A DNA stretch of 39,666 bases, taken from assembly GCA_903879915.1 (NCBI GenBank), contig CAIRNJ010000057.1, positions 1 through 39,666 of the forward strand. Reading direction: 5' to 3'. Position 1 is the first letter of the stretch; every line of letters starts with the position of its first letter. The position numbers were made by a program, and so were the translations under genes. Of this stretch, positions 32,582 through 39,666 are shown piece after piece. The notes below the pieces were generated by a model. It ran no database searches, was not told the origin of the DNA, and saw only the letters and a program-made list of their open reading frames with translations. Source of the stretch: an uncultured Elusimicrobia bacterium. Lineage in GTDB: Bacteria > Elusimicrobiota > Elusimicrobia > Elusimicrobiales > UBA9959.

Positions 32582-33459
32582 TTTCTGTCTGTTTTAGCTG
32601 CCGGTTTAACTGCCGGCCGGTTTATGTTTATCGGCAGCGTCAGCCGCATGCCCTTGACCAGCCGGCCCTGGTAGATTATCGAGTACTTCGGGCCGTTCGC
32701 GTTCCTGATCCTCAGCTCCGACACCTTCGCCCGCTTCGCTACGTTCTCCATCGTGTCCCCGGCCCGCACGACATAGAACTGCTTGAAATGCGCCTGGTCA
32801 TCCTTCGCGAGCTCAGCCTCTCTGGAGAGGTAGGCGCTCCTGTTGTTGAGCGGGTTTATCTTCGTGGCGCGGTCATACAGTTCCATGGCCTGGTCGTATT
32901 CTTTCTTGCTCCACAGTTCGTCGGCATCCGCGGTCATTTTCGTGGCCAGGTCGAGGTTCTCTTCAATGCCTTTCAGGGCGGAATCTATCCGCTCGTCCTT
33001 CAGTTCCTCCACCTGCGGGAAGATCTTCCTGTAAAGCGCGTAATTCCGCCTGTTTATGGCTTCAAGCGTGACCTCCAGCAATTTGTAGTTCTTGCTCAGC
33101 TGCTTTACCTCCAGCTTTCCTTCGTAGGCCAGCTTGGTGGGGTACCCGATGCTGACCGCTAAAAGCACGGCGAGTATCGTCAGCACGGTCGTCCTCGTGA
33201 CGTTCTTCTTCCCGGCTACTTTGTCCTGGACCTTGAAGATCTCCTGGGCGGCGTCGGGCTGCAGGCGGGCGGTTATGCCTTTTTTATCCGTGGCCAGGCC
33301 CCTTAATTTCTTGTCCAGGGCCTCCGCCGTATTGCCGCGGACGGCGTTTTGCTCGTCAAAAATGGATTTAGATTCCGGTTTAGACTTTTTGAGCCAGACC
33401 GCTTTTATGGCGTCCACTTCAGTCTTGAACGCGTCTTTTTCAGGATTGTTTTCAGTCAT
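32578..33459 (-). CDS. Membrane protein with cytoplasmic segment, TPR-like helices and LysM domain
   Basis: The 293-aa product starts at MTENNPEKDA after AAAGGGA; the frame to 33525 lacks a better start. Residues 1-88 are charged and probably cytoplasmic, and a transmembrane helix spans about 90-107. A helical region with a TPR-like repeat (ELWSKKEYDQAMELYDRATK, 181-200) follows, then a LysM-type module at about 228-277 (FYVVRAGDTMENVAKRAKVS). LysM binds peptidoglycan. It is the first gene of the four-gene operon and would tether the complex to the wall. Confidence 0.8.
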   Translation of the reverse strand: MTENNPEKDAFKTEVDAIKAVWLKKSKPESKSIFDEQNAVRGNTAEALDKKLRGLATDKKGITARLQPDAAQEIFKVQDKVAGKKNVTRTTVLTILAVLLAVSIGYPTKLAYEGKLEVKQLSKNYKLLEVTLEAINRRNYALYRKIFPQVEELKDERIDSALKGIEENLDLATKMTADADELWSKKEYDQAMELYDRATKINPLNNRSAYLSREAELAKDDQAHFKQFYVVRAGDTMENVAKRAKVSELRIRNANGPKYSIIYQGRLVKGMRLTLPININRPAVKPAAKTDRK

Positions 33460-33822
33460 ACCGTGTCCCTTTGGTTTTATTTTTACGTCCTGCCCGGCAA
33501 TTCGGTGGCCGTCCCCCGCCAACATTCGATTTATTATATATTTTATTCACAGACAATTATACATCACGAGTGCGCCAGAGTTATGTCAGTTTTTTTACAA
33601 GGTTATGTCATGGAACCGGCCCGGCCGGCATATGAGGTAACGGCAGGCTCTCTTAATACGCGCAACAGGACATAATCACAGCCGGAAAGTGAACCCTGCC
33701 GGGTAACGCGGGAACTTGCGTGAAATGCGCGGATATTCTATTATTCTGTACGGGCGCAACGCGCCTCAGGGGCGGTAATTTTGTAAACTATTGCTGGAAT
33801 TTGCGGGGCGACAGGAGGAATA
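33460..33822. other. Divergent intergenic region of operon and permease
   Basis: No gene is seen. On the minus strand a TATAAT (33556-33561) may start the ATPase operon, without a clear -35. A plus-strand promoter for the permease is listed separately. A short hairpin GGCGC-AAC-GCGCC lies near 33757. No known riboswitch class was recognised before the permease. Confidence 0.45.
33716..33744 (+). promoter_or_regulatory. Candidate promoter of the permease gene
   Basis: TTGCGT (33716-33721), a 17-base spacer and TATTAT (33739-33744) precede the gene by about 80 bases. Confidence 0.5.
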
Positions 33823-35436
33823 ATGGCGGAAAACGGCAACCAGGCTCCTTTTAAATACGAGTGGTTCACCATGGGCGACATCAACGGCTTCTTCGGCCTG
33901 ATGTTCGACAATATCACGGTGCTGAGCATCATGGCGAGCATCATGATCTTCGCCTTCGGCTTCCCCGCCGAGATCGTTTACACTAAAATGTTCCCCGGCA
34001 CCGCTTTCGGCGTGCTGTTCGGAGACATTATCTACACCATAATGGCTTTCCGCCTGGCCAAGCGCACTAATAATGCTACGGTGACCGCCATGCCGCTCGG
34101 GCTCGACACCCCGTCGAGCATAGGCATAGCGCTGGCCGTGCTCGGCCCGGCCTTCCTGGGCTTCAAGGCCAACGGCATGCCGGAGCACGAAGCGGCCATG
34201 ATGACCTGGTATCTCGGCATGGCCACCATGGTGCTTATCGGCGTCTTTAAGTTCGTTTTCTCCTTTATAGGCGGCTGGCTGCAGAAAATAATCCCGCAGG
34301 CCGGCCTGCTGGGGTCGCTGGCCGGCATAGGCCTTGCGCTCATCGGCTTCATTCCCCTGATCGAGGTCTTCAAGATGCCTATCGTAGGCCTCATCGCGCT
34401 GGGCCTGATAATGTACACGCTGGTGGCCGGCATCAAGCTGCCCAGGAACTTCCCCGGCGTGTTCGGCGCCGTGGTCATAGGCACCGTCCTGTATTATATT
34501 CTCGCCCCTTACGGCCTGGCCGGCGGACATTACCAGCCTTTCACGGCCCAGCTGCATTTCGGCCTGCCCATCCCCACCCTGGATTTCCTGAAAGGCATGA
34601 GCGAAGCCATAAAGTACCTGCCCATCGCCATCCCGTTTGCCATCCTTACGGTGGTGGGCGGCATCAACGTGACCGAAAGTGCGCGCGTGGCCGGGGACGA
34701 CTTCAAGACCCGGGACATCCTGCTCACCGAAGCCATAGCCACCCTGGTGGCCGGCATCTGCGGCGGCGTGGCGCAGTCCACCCCGTACATCGGCCAGCCC
34801 GCGTACAAGGCCATGGGCGCCCGCGCCGGCTACACGCTGCTCACCGGCATCTTCATCGGCCTGGGCGGTTTCCTCGGCTACGTCGGGTTCATCGTGGAGC
34901 TCATCCCGGCCGCGGTGATAGCCCCGATCCTTATCTTCGTGGCGCTGGACATCATGTGCCAGGCTTTCCACGCCTGCCCCGTAAGGCACGCGCCCGCGGT
35001 GGCCATGGCCTACTTCCCGACGGTGGCCCGCATGCTGCAGATAAAGCTCTCCAACCCCGGCATGGTCCCGACGGAGATCTTCGCCAAGCAGCTTATCGCC
35101 GTGGACAAAGGCCTGCCGGAGCTGCAGATAATAGTGGCGCTGGGCAACGGCTTCATCCTCACCGGCATGCTGTGGGGCGCTTTCATGGCCAAGCTCATAG
35201 ACCGGCAGATCCGCACGGCCGCGGTGTACGTGCTGGCCTGCGCGGTGCTGACCTTCTTCGGCATCATCCATTCGGCCATCCCCGACGGCAACATGTACCT
35301 GCCCTGGACGCTGGCCTACCCGGGCAACCAGGTGCCGTACCAGTTCACCGCCGGTTACCTGGCGCTGGCCGCGCTGCTGTTCGCGTTCTCCTTCTCCAAG
35401 GAAAGCAAAGAGGGCCACGCCCCGGAACATTACTGA
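33823..35436 (+). CDS. NCS2-like (xanthine/uracil-type) permease
   Basis: The 537-aa protein has 12-14 hydrophobic segments and family-like stretches such as MFDNITVLSIMASIM, TAMPLGLDTPSSIGIALAV, GGVAQSTPYIGQPAYKAMGARAG-type sequence around 310-330, and IELIPAAVIAPILIFVALDI-like sequence near 360-375. The layout fits the UraA/AzgA fold that imports nucleobases by proton symport. The substrate cannot be read from sequence. A good Shine-Dalgarno (AGGAGG) precedes the ATG. No purine gene is adjacent except guaB, 5 kb away. Confidence 0.75.
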   Translation: MAENGNQAPFKYEWFTMGDINGFFGLMFDNITVLSIMASIMIFAFGFPAEIVYTKMFPGTAFGVLFGDIIYTIMAFRLAKRTNNATVTAMPLGLDTPSSIGIALAVLGPAFLGFKANGMPEHEAAMMTWYLGMATMVLIGVFKFVFSFIGGWLQKIIPQAGLLGSLAGIGLALIGFIPLIEVFKMPIVGLIALGLIMYTLVAGIKLPRNFPGVFGAVVIGTVLYYILAPYGLAGGHYQPFTAQLHFGLPIPTLDFLKGMSEAIKYLPIAIPFAILTVVGGINVTESARVAGDDFKTRDILLTEAIATLVAGICGGVAQSTPYIGQPAYKAMGARAGYTLLTGIFIGLGGFLGYVGFIVELIPAAVIAPILIFVALDIMCQAFHACPVRHAPAVAMAYFPTVARMLQIKLSNPGMVPTEIFAKQLIAVDKGLPELQIIVALGNGFILTGMLWGAFMAKLIDRQIRTAAVYVLACAVLTFFGIIHSAIPDGNMYLPWTLAYPGNQVPYQFTAGYLALAALLFAFSFSKESKEGHAPEHY

Positions 35437-35505
35437 GCGGGCGTCTCGACCGCGGGCCGGCACCGGGAAACCGTGGCCGGCCCCGTCGTTTACAGGAACA
35501 TATTT

Positions 35506-36030
35506 ATGGATAAGAGCGAAGCCGAGCTGGTGGAGAAGGCCAAAGCAGGGGATATCCCCAGCTTCGAAGCGCTGGTAAAGCGGAACCAGGAGAAGCTCTA
35601 CGGCCTTGCTTTCCACGTCTGCGCCGGCCTCAGGTCGGAGGCGGAGGACGTATACCAGGATACGCTCATCTCCGCGTTCAAGAACATAAAGAATTTCAAG
35701 GGCAGCTCGGGCTTCGGCACCTGGGTTTACCGCATAGCGGCCAACAACTGCTGGATGAAGTTCCGCAAGAAGAAATCCGAGAAGCTGGTAAGCATGGAGG
35801 GCCTGCGGCTGGAGGATATCCCGCAGGCCGACGAAACGGCCAAGAAAGAATTGTCGGAGAGCGTGGCCAGGGCCCTCGAGAAACTTCCGGTGGACTTCCG
35901 CCTGGCCATTACGCTGGCCGACATAGAGGGCCTGAGCATGGCCGAGGCCGCCAGGGTCCTGAAAATATCGGTGCCCGCCTTCAAGACCCGCCTGTTCCGC
36001 GCGCGCGCCGCGCTCAAGAAAGATTTTTAA
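35506..36030 (+). CDS. ECF-type RNA polymerase sigma factor
   Basis: The 174-aa protein shows sigma region 2 (SFEALVKRNQEKLYGLAF, EAEDVYQDTLISAFKNI, FGTWVYRIAANNC) and region 4 (LPVDFRLAITLADIEGLSMA, FKTRLFRARAALKK). The start at MDKSEAELVE follows an AGGA; a longer frame from 35473 adds 11 residues. No anti-sigma gene lies beside it, so control must be encoded elsewhere or is at the transcriptional level. A terminator follows directly. Confidence 0.93.
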   Translation: MDKSEAELVEKAKAGDIPSFEALVKRNQEKLYGLAFHVCAGLRSEAEDVYQDTLISAFKNIKNFKGSSGFGTWVYRIAANNCWMKFRKKKSEKLVSMEGLRLEDIPQADETAKKELSESVARALEKLPVDFRLAITLADIEGLSMAEAARVLKISVPAFKTRLFRARAALKKDF

Positions 36031-36034
36031 GCAG

Positions 36035-36069
36035 GCCGCGCCCGGAACGCCCGGCGCGGCGTTTTTTTT
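36035..36069 (+). terminator. Rho-independent terminator
   Basis: The stem GCCGCGCC (36035-36042)/GGCGCGGC (36053-36060) has a 10-base loop and is followed by an eight-T run from 36062. Confidence 0.88.
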
Positions 36070-36077
36070 CGCGTTCG

Positions 36078-36105
36078 TTCATATTATTTTGTAAAATAGT
36101 ATGAA
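36078..36105 (+). promoter_or_regulatory. 28-bp palindrome over the NikR-like start codon
   Basis: TTCATA-N16-TATGAA, whose inner part TATTTT-GT-AAAATA also pairs, forms a near-perfect 28-bp palindrome. Its 6-16-6 layout equals that of the E. coli nik operator, although the half-sites differ. It overlaps the ATG at 36101, and no Shine-Dalgarno is visible. TAAAAT at 36092-36097 could be a -10, which would give a leaderless mRNA starting at the ATG at 36107. Confidence 0.65.
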
Positions 36106-36526
36106 TATGAAGAACGCTTCCCTCGACCGCTTCACCGTCTGCCTGGAGAAGGGCCTGCTGGCCCGGCTGGACGGGATCTCCGCGGAGCGCGGCTACCCCA
36201 GCCGCTCGCAGGCCGTGGCCGACTTCATCCGCCGGGCCATCGTAAAAAAGGACTGGCAGGGCGGCCGCGCCTGCGCCGGCACCGTTTCCATCGTGTACGA
36301 CCCCGCCGACCCCCGCCCGGGGCGCGGCCTGGAGAAGCTGCTGCGCGCCGGCGCCGGCAGCGTGCTTTCGGTGCAGACCAATCTGCTGCCAGGCGGGAAA
36401 ATGCTGGCTACGGCCTCCGTTACCGGGCGGCCTGCCGCGCTGCAGCGCCTGGCCGACGCCATGCGCGCGCTGAAAGGCGTCACTCACGGCTCGTTCTCGA
36501 TAATAGCGCCCCTTGGCGGAAAATAA
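36101..36526 (+). CDS. NikR-like ribbon-helix-helix regulator lacking nickel ligands
   Basis: The 141-aa protein has an N-terminal ribbon-helix-helix (DRFTVCLEKGLLARLDGISA, GYPSRSQAVADFIRRAI) and a C-terminal ACT-like domain (AGTVSIVYDP, LQRLADAMRALKGVTHGSFS), as in NikR. The positions of the nickel ligands are changed: the THVHLD stretch reads QTNLLP, the following Cys is Met (M101), and the LQHDYHD His is missing. It therefore cannot bind nickel in the known way. The ATG may be 36101 or 36107. Its stop shares a base with the start of the TonB receptor gene (TAATG), so the two are coupled, and it probably controls itself through the palindrome. Confidence 0.8.
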   Translation: MNMKNASLDRFTVCLEKGLLARLDGISAERGYPSRSQAVADFIRRAIVKKDWQGGRACAGTVSIVYDPADPRPGRGLEKLLRAGAGSVLSVQTNLLPGGKMLATASVTGRPAALQRLADAMRALKGVTHGSFSIIAPLGGK

Positions 36527-38553
36527 TGCAGAACAGCAAGCTGATAGCGCTGGCGCTGCTGGCTTCTCTCTCGGCGCCGCTCCTGGCAGCGGACGTCAAT
36601 ATTTCCGTAGTAACCCCCGCGCGGACCGCCCGCGCGATAGGCGACGTGCCGGGCGAAGTTGACGTGATAACCGGTTCGCAGCTGAAAAGCGCTCCGGGCG
36701 CCACGCTGGGCGACAAACTGGTGAACGCAATTCCGGGAGCCGCCAGCAGCCGGACCAACGGAATATATTCTTATACGTCCGTGGTGACCATGCGCGGCAT
36801 GCCCGGCAACGAGCAGGGCCGCACGCTGGTGCTGCTGGACGGCGCGCCTGTCAACACCGGCGCCACCGGTTCGGTGAACTGGAACCGGCTGGCTTCGGAG
36901 GATATAGAACGCATAGAGGTGTTCAAAGGGCCGGTCTCGTCGCTGTACGGCTCCAACGCCGCGGCCGGTGTGATAAACATAATAACCAAAAAAGCCGAGC
37001 CCGGCTGCCGGCTGGGCGCCGCGTACGGGACCTATAACACTTTGCGGGCCAACGCCGGGGCGGGCGTGAAAATAAAGAACTTTTCGCTGTCCGCGGACGG
37101 CAGCTATCTCGGCAGCGATGGTTATAACTCGACGCCGAAAAACCTGCGCGCCGCGCCGGACTATACCGTTAACAGGTACGTGCTGGAAAAGAACGCCTCG
37201 GCCGGGGCCGCGCTGGACCTCGGCGAAAAAGGCGTTGTCGACGCGCAGTATTCGCGCACGGAAGGCCAGCGCGGGGAAGGCGCGCGCTACAGGGCGGCCG
37301 ACGGCGTAAGCCGGCGGTACAATACCGATTCCGCCCGCGCCGCCTGGCACGGCGACAACGGCCATACGGCCTGGCAGACGCAGGCTTATTACCAGCTGGA
37401 GAACTATCTGCGGCTGAGCGAATCCGTCAAAAGCAATATTTACAGCCGCATCAATACGCAGGCCCTGCGCCAGGACGCCGGCGGTCAGGCCGCGGTCTCC
37501 CTGCCGCTGGGCGGCGTGCTGGCCACGTTCGGGGCCGACTATAAGCTGGGGGCCGTGGACGCCGTGGACCATAACCTGGCCGCGGGCTCGGCGCCGGCCT
37601 ACGACAGCCGGGACCGGGGGCGGACCAGCCAGTATGCGCCGTACGTTCAGGCCGAAAAAAAACTTGTTTCCGGCAGGCTGCGCCTGCTGGCCGCCCTGCG
37701 CTACGATAACGCCAGTTATTTCGACGGCTATTTCTATAACCCGTCCACTGTTGCGTACAACTCCGCTAACGGCCCCCAGAGCGGCCATTACTGGGACAGC
37801 TTCTCGCCCAAGCTCGCCGCCGGCTGGCAGTACGCGGCGGGCACCGAACAGTATGTTTCGTACGGCAAAGGTTTCAGGCCGCCGCCCCTCGAGGATATGT
37901 GCCTGACCATGCTGAAAGGGAAGACCGGCTCCAGCCAAAGGTTCAGCCGGGCGAATCCCGCTCTTAAGCCGGAAACGGTGTATACCGCGGAAACCGGCCT
38001 GAAACTGTCGCCCGCCCTCGGCCTGTATATCGAGCCCGCCGCCTATTATACCGTCGGCCGGGATTTCATGTATACCACCGACACCGGCGAAAGGGTGAAC
38101 GGCGTAATAGTTTCACTGAAATCAAATATCGGTAAAGTAAAAATATACGGCGCGGAGCTGCCGCTGAAATATTATTCGGGGAACTTTTCGCTGGCCGCGG
38201 CTTACGGCTGGTCGGAGAGCAGAATAGACCAGTACGCGGGCAATACCGCGCTGGAGGGCAACACCCTCACCTATTCCCCGCATCAGACCGCGTCCGTGGC
38301 GCTGGGGCTTAAAACCGCGTCCGCCGACCTTACGCTGGGCTGGTCGTATAAATCCAAACAATACACTTCTGACGACAACAGCGCCTGGGTGCGGCCGTAC
38401 CATCTGCTGGCAGCTGCCGCAGAGCGCGCCTTTACCAAGGCGGTCAGCGCGAAGCTCTCTGTGGAGAACATCTTCGACAAGCGCTACCAGGAAAGCCCGG
38501 CCGACCTGGCTCCCGGCAGGACCTTCACTGTTTCCGTGGAGGCTAAATTCTAA
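36526..38553 (+). CDS. TonB-dependent outer-membrane receptor
   Basis: The 675-aa protein has signal peptide MQNSKLIALALLASLSAPLLA. A plug domain follows (about 30-160) with VVTMRGMPGNEQGRTLVLLD, ERIEVFKGPVSSLYGSNAAA and GVINIITKKA. A 22-strand-type barrel (GWQYAAGTEQYVSYGKGFRP, SAKLSVENIFDKRYQ) ends in EAKF. The plug resembles BtuB/FepA types. It imports a metal chelate, corrinoid or metallophore across the outer membrane with TonB energy. Coupling to a NikR-like gene hints at a metal, but the substrate is unproven. No separate TonB box is identified with certainty. Confidence 0.93.
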   Translation: MQNSKLIALALLASLSAPLLAADVNISVVTPARTARAIGDVPGEVDVITGSQLKSAPGATLGDKLVNAIPGAASSRTNGIYSYTSVVTMRGMPGNEQGRTLVLLDGAPVNTGATGSVNWNRLASEDIERIEVFKGPVSSLYGSNAAAGVINIITKKAEPGCRLGAAYGTYNTLRANAGAGVKIKNFSLSADGSYLGSDGYNSTPKNLRAAPDYTVNRYVLEKNASAGAALDLGEKGVVDAQYSRTEGQRGEGARYRAADGVSRRYNTDSARAAWHGDNGHTAWQTQAYYQLENYLRLSESVKSNIYSRINTQALRQDAGGQAAVSLPLGGVLATFGADYKLGAVDAVDHNLAAGSAPAYDSRDRGRTSQYAPYVQAEKKLVSGRLRLLAALRYDNASYFDGYFYNPSTVAYNSANGPQSGHYWDSFSPKLAAGWQYAAGTEQYVSYGKGFRPPPLEDMCLTMLKGKTGSSQRFSRANPALKPETVYTAETGLKLSPALGLYIEPAAYYTVGRDFMYTTDTGERVNGVIVSLKSNIGKVKIYGAELPLKYYSGNFSLAAAYGWSESRIDQYAGNTALEGNTLTYSPHQTASVALGLKTASADLTLGWSYKSKQYTSDDNSAWVRPYHLLAAAAERAFTKAVSAKLSVENIFDKRYQESPADLAPGRTFTVSVEAKF

Positions 38554-38554
38554 A

Positions 38555-39622
38555 GTGAACACGAAAACCGGGGAAAAGAACGTGCTGGTCTGGCGCAAAG
38601 CGGCCGTGCTGGGCAGCCTCTGGGCCGCCTCGGAGATCGTGCTGGGCAGTTTCCTGCACAACGCGCGCGTGCCGTTCTCCGGCGAATTCCTGACGGCCGT
38701 GGGCATAGCCGTGCTGGTGGCCGGCCACCGGCTCTGGCCCGAGCGCGGCCTGCTGTGGCGCGCCGGGCTGGTCTGCGCCGCCATGAAGTCGGTGTCGCCC
38801 AGCGCCGTTATCTTCGGGCCGATGGCGGCCATAGCCGCCGAGGGCCTGCTGGCCGAGGCCGGCGTGAGCCTGCTGGGGGGCAACGCGGCCGGCTACCTGC
38901 TGGCCGGCGCCCTGGCCATGCTGGGCACGCTGGGCTATAAACTTATCAGGCTGTTCATGCTGTACGGCCCCGATACCATAAAGGTATATCTGCGCGGCGT
39001 AGAGTGGCTGAAGGGCCTGGGCCTGGCCGGCGCCAGCCCCTGGGCGCCGCTGATAGCGGTTGGTTGCGCGTATTTTATCGGCGGGGCGGCCGTGGCGCTG
39101 GCGGGCATGAGCGCCGGAGCGCGGCACGCGCCGGCGGACGGGGGGCAGGGCGCAAAAGTGGAATTCAAGCGGCCCGGCGCCGGGGGCCCCGCGCGTTCTT
39201 ACTCGGTGTGGGCGCTGCTGCTGCACGCGCTATTTGTGGCGGGCGTGATGGCGGCCGGGCGCGGCATCCCCGCCGCCGCGCTGCTGGCGACAGCGGTAAT
39301 TTACGGCTATCTTTGCGCGCGCTTTTATCCGCGCGCCCGGCGGCTGCTCAGGCATACCGGCGTCTGGACCGGAGTGGCCATAGCTTCCGTAGCGGCCGGT
39401 TTTATGCTGGGCAGTGTCGAGGCAGGCCTGTACATGGCGTTAAGAGCATTTCTCCTGACGCTGGCTTTCGCGGCCATCGGCTGCGAACTGCTGAACCCGG
39501 CCATACGCGGCCTGCTGGAACGGGTGGCGGGCCGGGTCTTTTTCGAAACTTTGGAATACGCTTTCAGCGCCCTGCCCGGCATCATAGCCGGGCTGCCCTC
39601 GGGCCGCGCTTTCGTGCGCCGG
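38555..39622 (+). CDS. ECF-transporter S-component-like membrane protein (3'-truncated)
   Basis: An open frame starts at GTG 38555, one base after the receptor stop, with GGAGG at 38538-38542, and runs off the contig; 356 codons precede the adapter. The N-terminal half has several membrane segments and the words LWAASEIVLGSFLHNARVPF, MKSVSPSAVIFGPMAAIAAE and LAGALAMLGTLGYKL. I associate these with S-component-like proteins found beside TonB receptors. A second hydrophobic half follows a soluble linker (about 190-215). It probably moves the receptor's substrate across the inner membrane. ATPase partners would lie beyond the contig. Confidence 0.65.
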
Positions 39623-39666
39623 AGATCGGAGAGCACACGTCTGAACTCCAGTCACTTCCTGCTATC
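39623..39666 (+). other. Illumina TruSeq adapter read-through (artefact)
   Basis: AGATCGGAGAGCACACGTC and the following bases match the TruSeq read-1 3' adapter (one A missing from GGAAGAG) up to CCAGTCAC. An 8-base index TTCCTGCT and ATC of the flow-cell primer follow. This is not genomic DNA; the true contig ends at about 39622. Confidence 0.97.

Noticed and set aside
33766-35616. 616-codon frame antisense to the permease
   Set aside because: Shadow frame; His/Arg/Gly-rich without domain pattern, and the plus strand has a clear membrane-protein signature.
36101-36526. Calling the regulator nikR outright
   Set aside because: All known nickel ligands are missing, so the symbol would imply a function the sequence does not support.

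Overview
The window looks like one complete contig of a GC-rich (about 60 %, by eye), Gram-negative bacterium. It encodes outer-membrane barrels, a TonB-dependent receptor, many signal peptides and peptidoglycan-directed enzymes. Its last 44 bases are Illumina adapter, so the right edge is an artefact. No rRNA, tRNA, insertion sequence, prophage or CRISPR array was seen. Gene style (many small exported proteins, a TIGR02147/DUF4423-like regulator, no familiar synteny) suggests an uncultivated lineage. Elusimicrobiota is my guess, held weakly.

Layout. 0-4.6 kb: a small outer-membrane barrel, an FkbM methyltransferase, a FecR-domain protein and a Lys/Pro-rich exported protein. 4.9-16.1 kb: an accessory island of exported proteins, comprising two DUF4105/Lnb-like proteins, a VirK-like protein, a transglutaminase-like cysteine enzyme, a degenerate PLD-like protein, an M23 peptidase, a CHAP/NlpC-like protein, a polysaccharide deacetylase and several unknowns. 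16.2-22.1 kb (minus strand): a nitroreductase, then a five-gene run of exported proteins led by a trypsin-like protease. 22.2-26.3 kb: an exported metallophosphoesterase, a DNA-binding regulator, another Cys-module protein and two small proteins. 26.5-28.7 kb: a TetR regulator and guaB. 28.7-33.5 kb: a tightly overlapped minus-strand operon encoding a LysM/TPR membrane protein, an unknown membrane protein, a MinD/FlhG-like ATPase with a large internal insertion and an outer-membrane protein. 33.8-36.0 kb: an NCS2-like permease and an ECF sigma factor. 36.1 kb to the end: a NikR-like regulator without nickel ligands, a TonB-dependent receptor and a truncated S-component-like membrane protein.

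The most interesting signals are linked. (1) A ~107-bp intergenic element occurs five times, always in the same orientation, 40-70 bp before the start codon of an exported-protein gene. It has three potential hairpins whose arms change in a compensatory way, a conserved CGTRAGCCGAAAAAC-like core and an AT-rich 3' box. It is either an unrecognised structured leader RNA or a shared promoter/operator. (2) Six exported proteins with unrelated C-terminal domains share a tag directly after the signal peptide (consensus EFSDLQRLRASG). (3) A four-cysteine module occurs five times in three exported proteins. Together these suggest a co-regulated set of envelope or extracellular proteins built by attaching different domains to a common 5' cassette. 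Separately, the ATPase operon at 28.7-33.5 kb could encode a trans-envelope machine.
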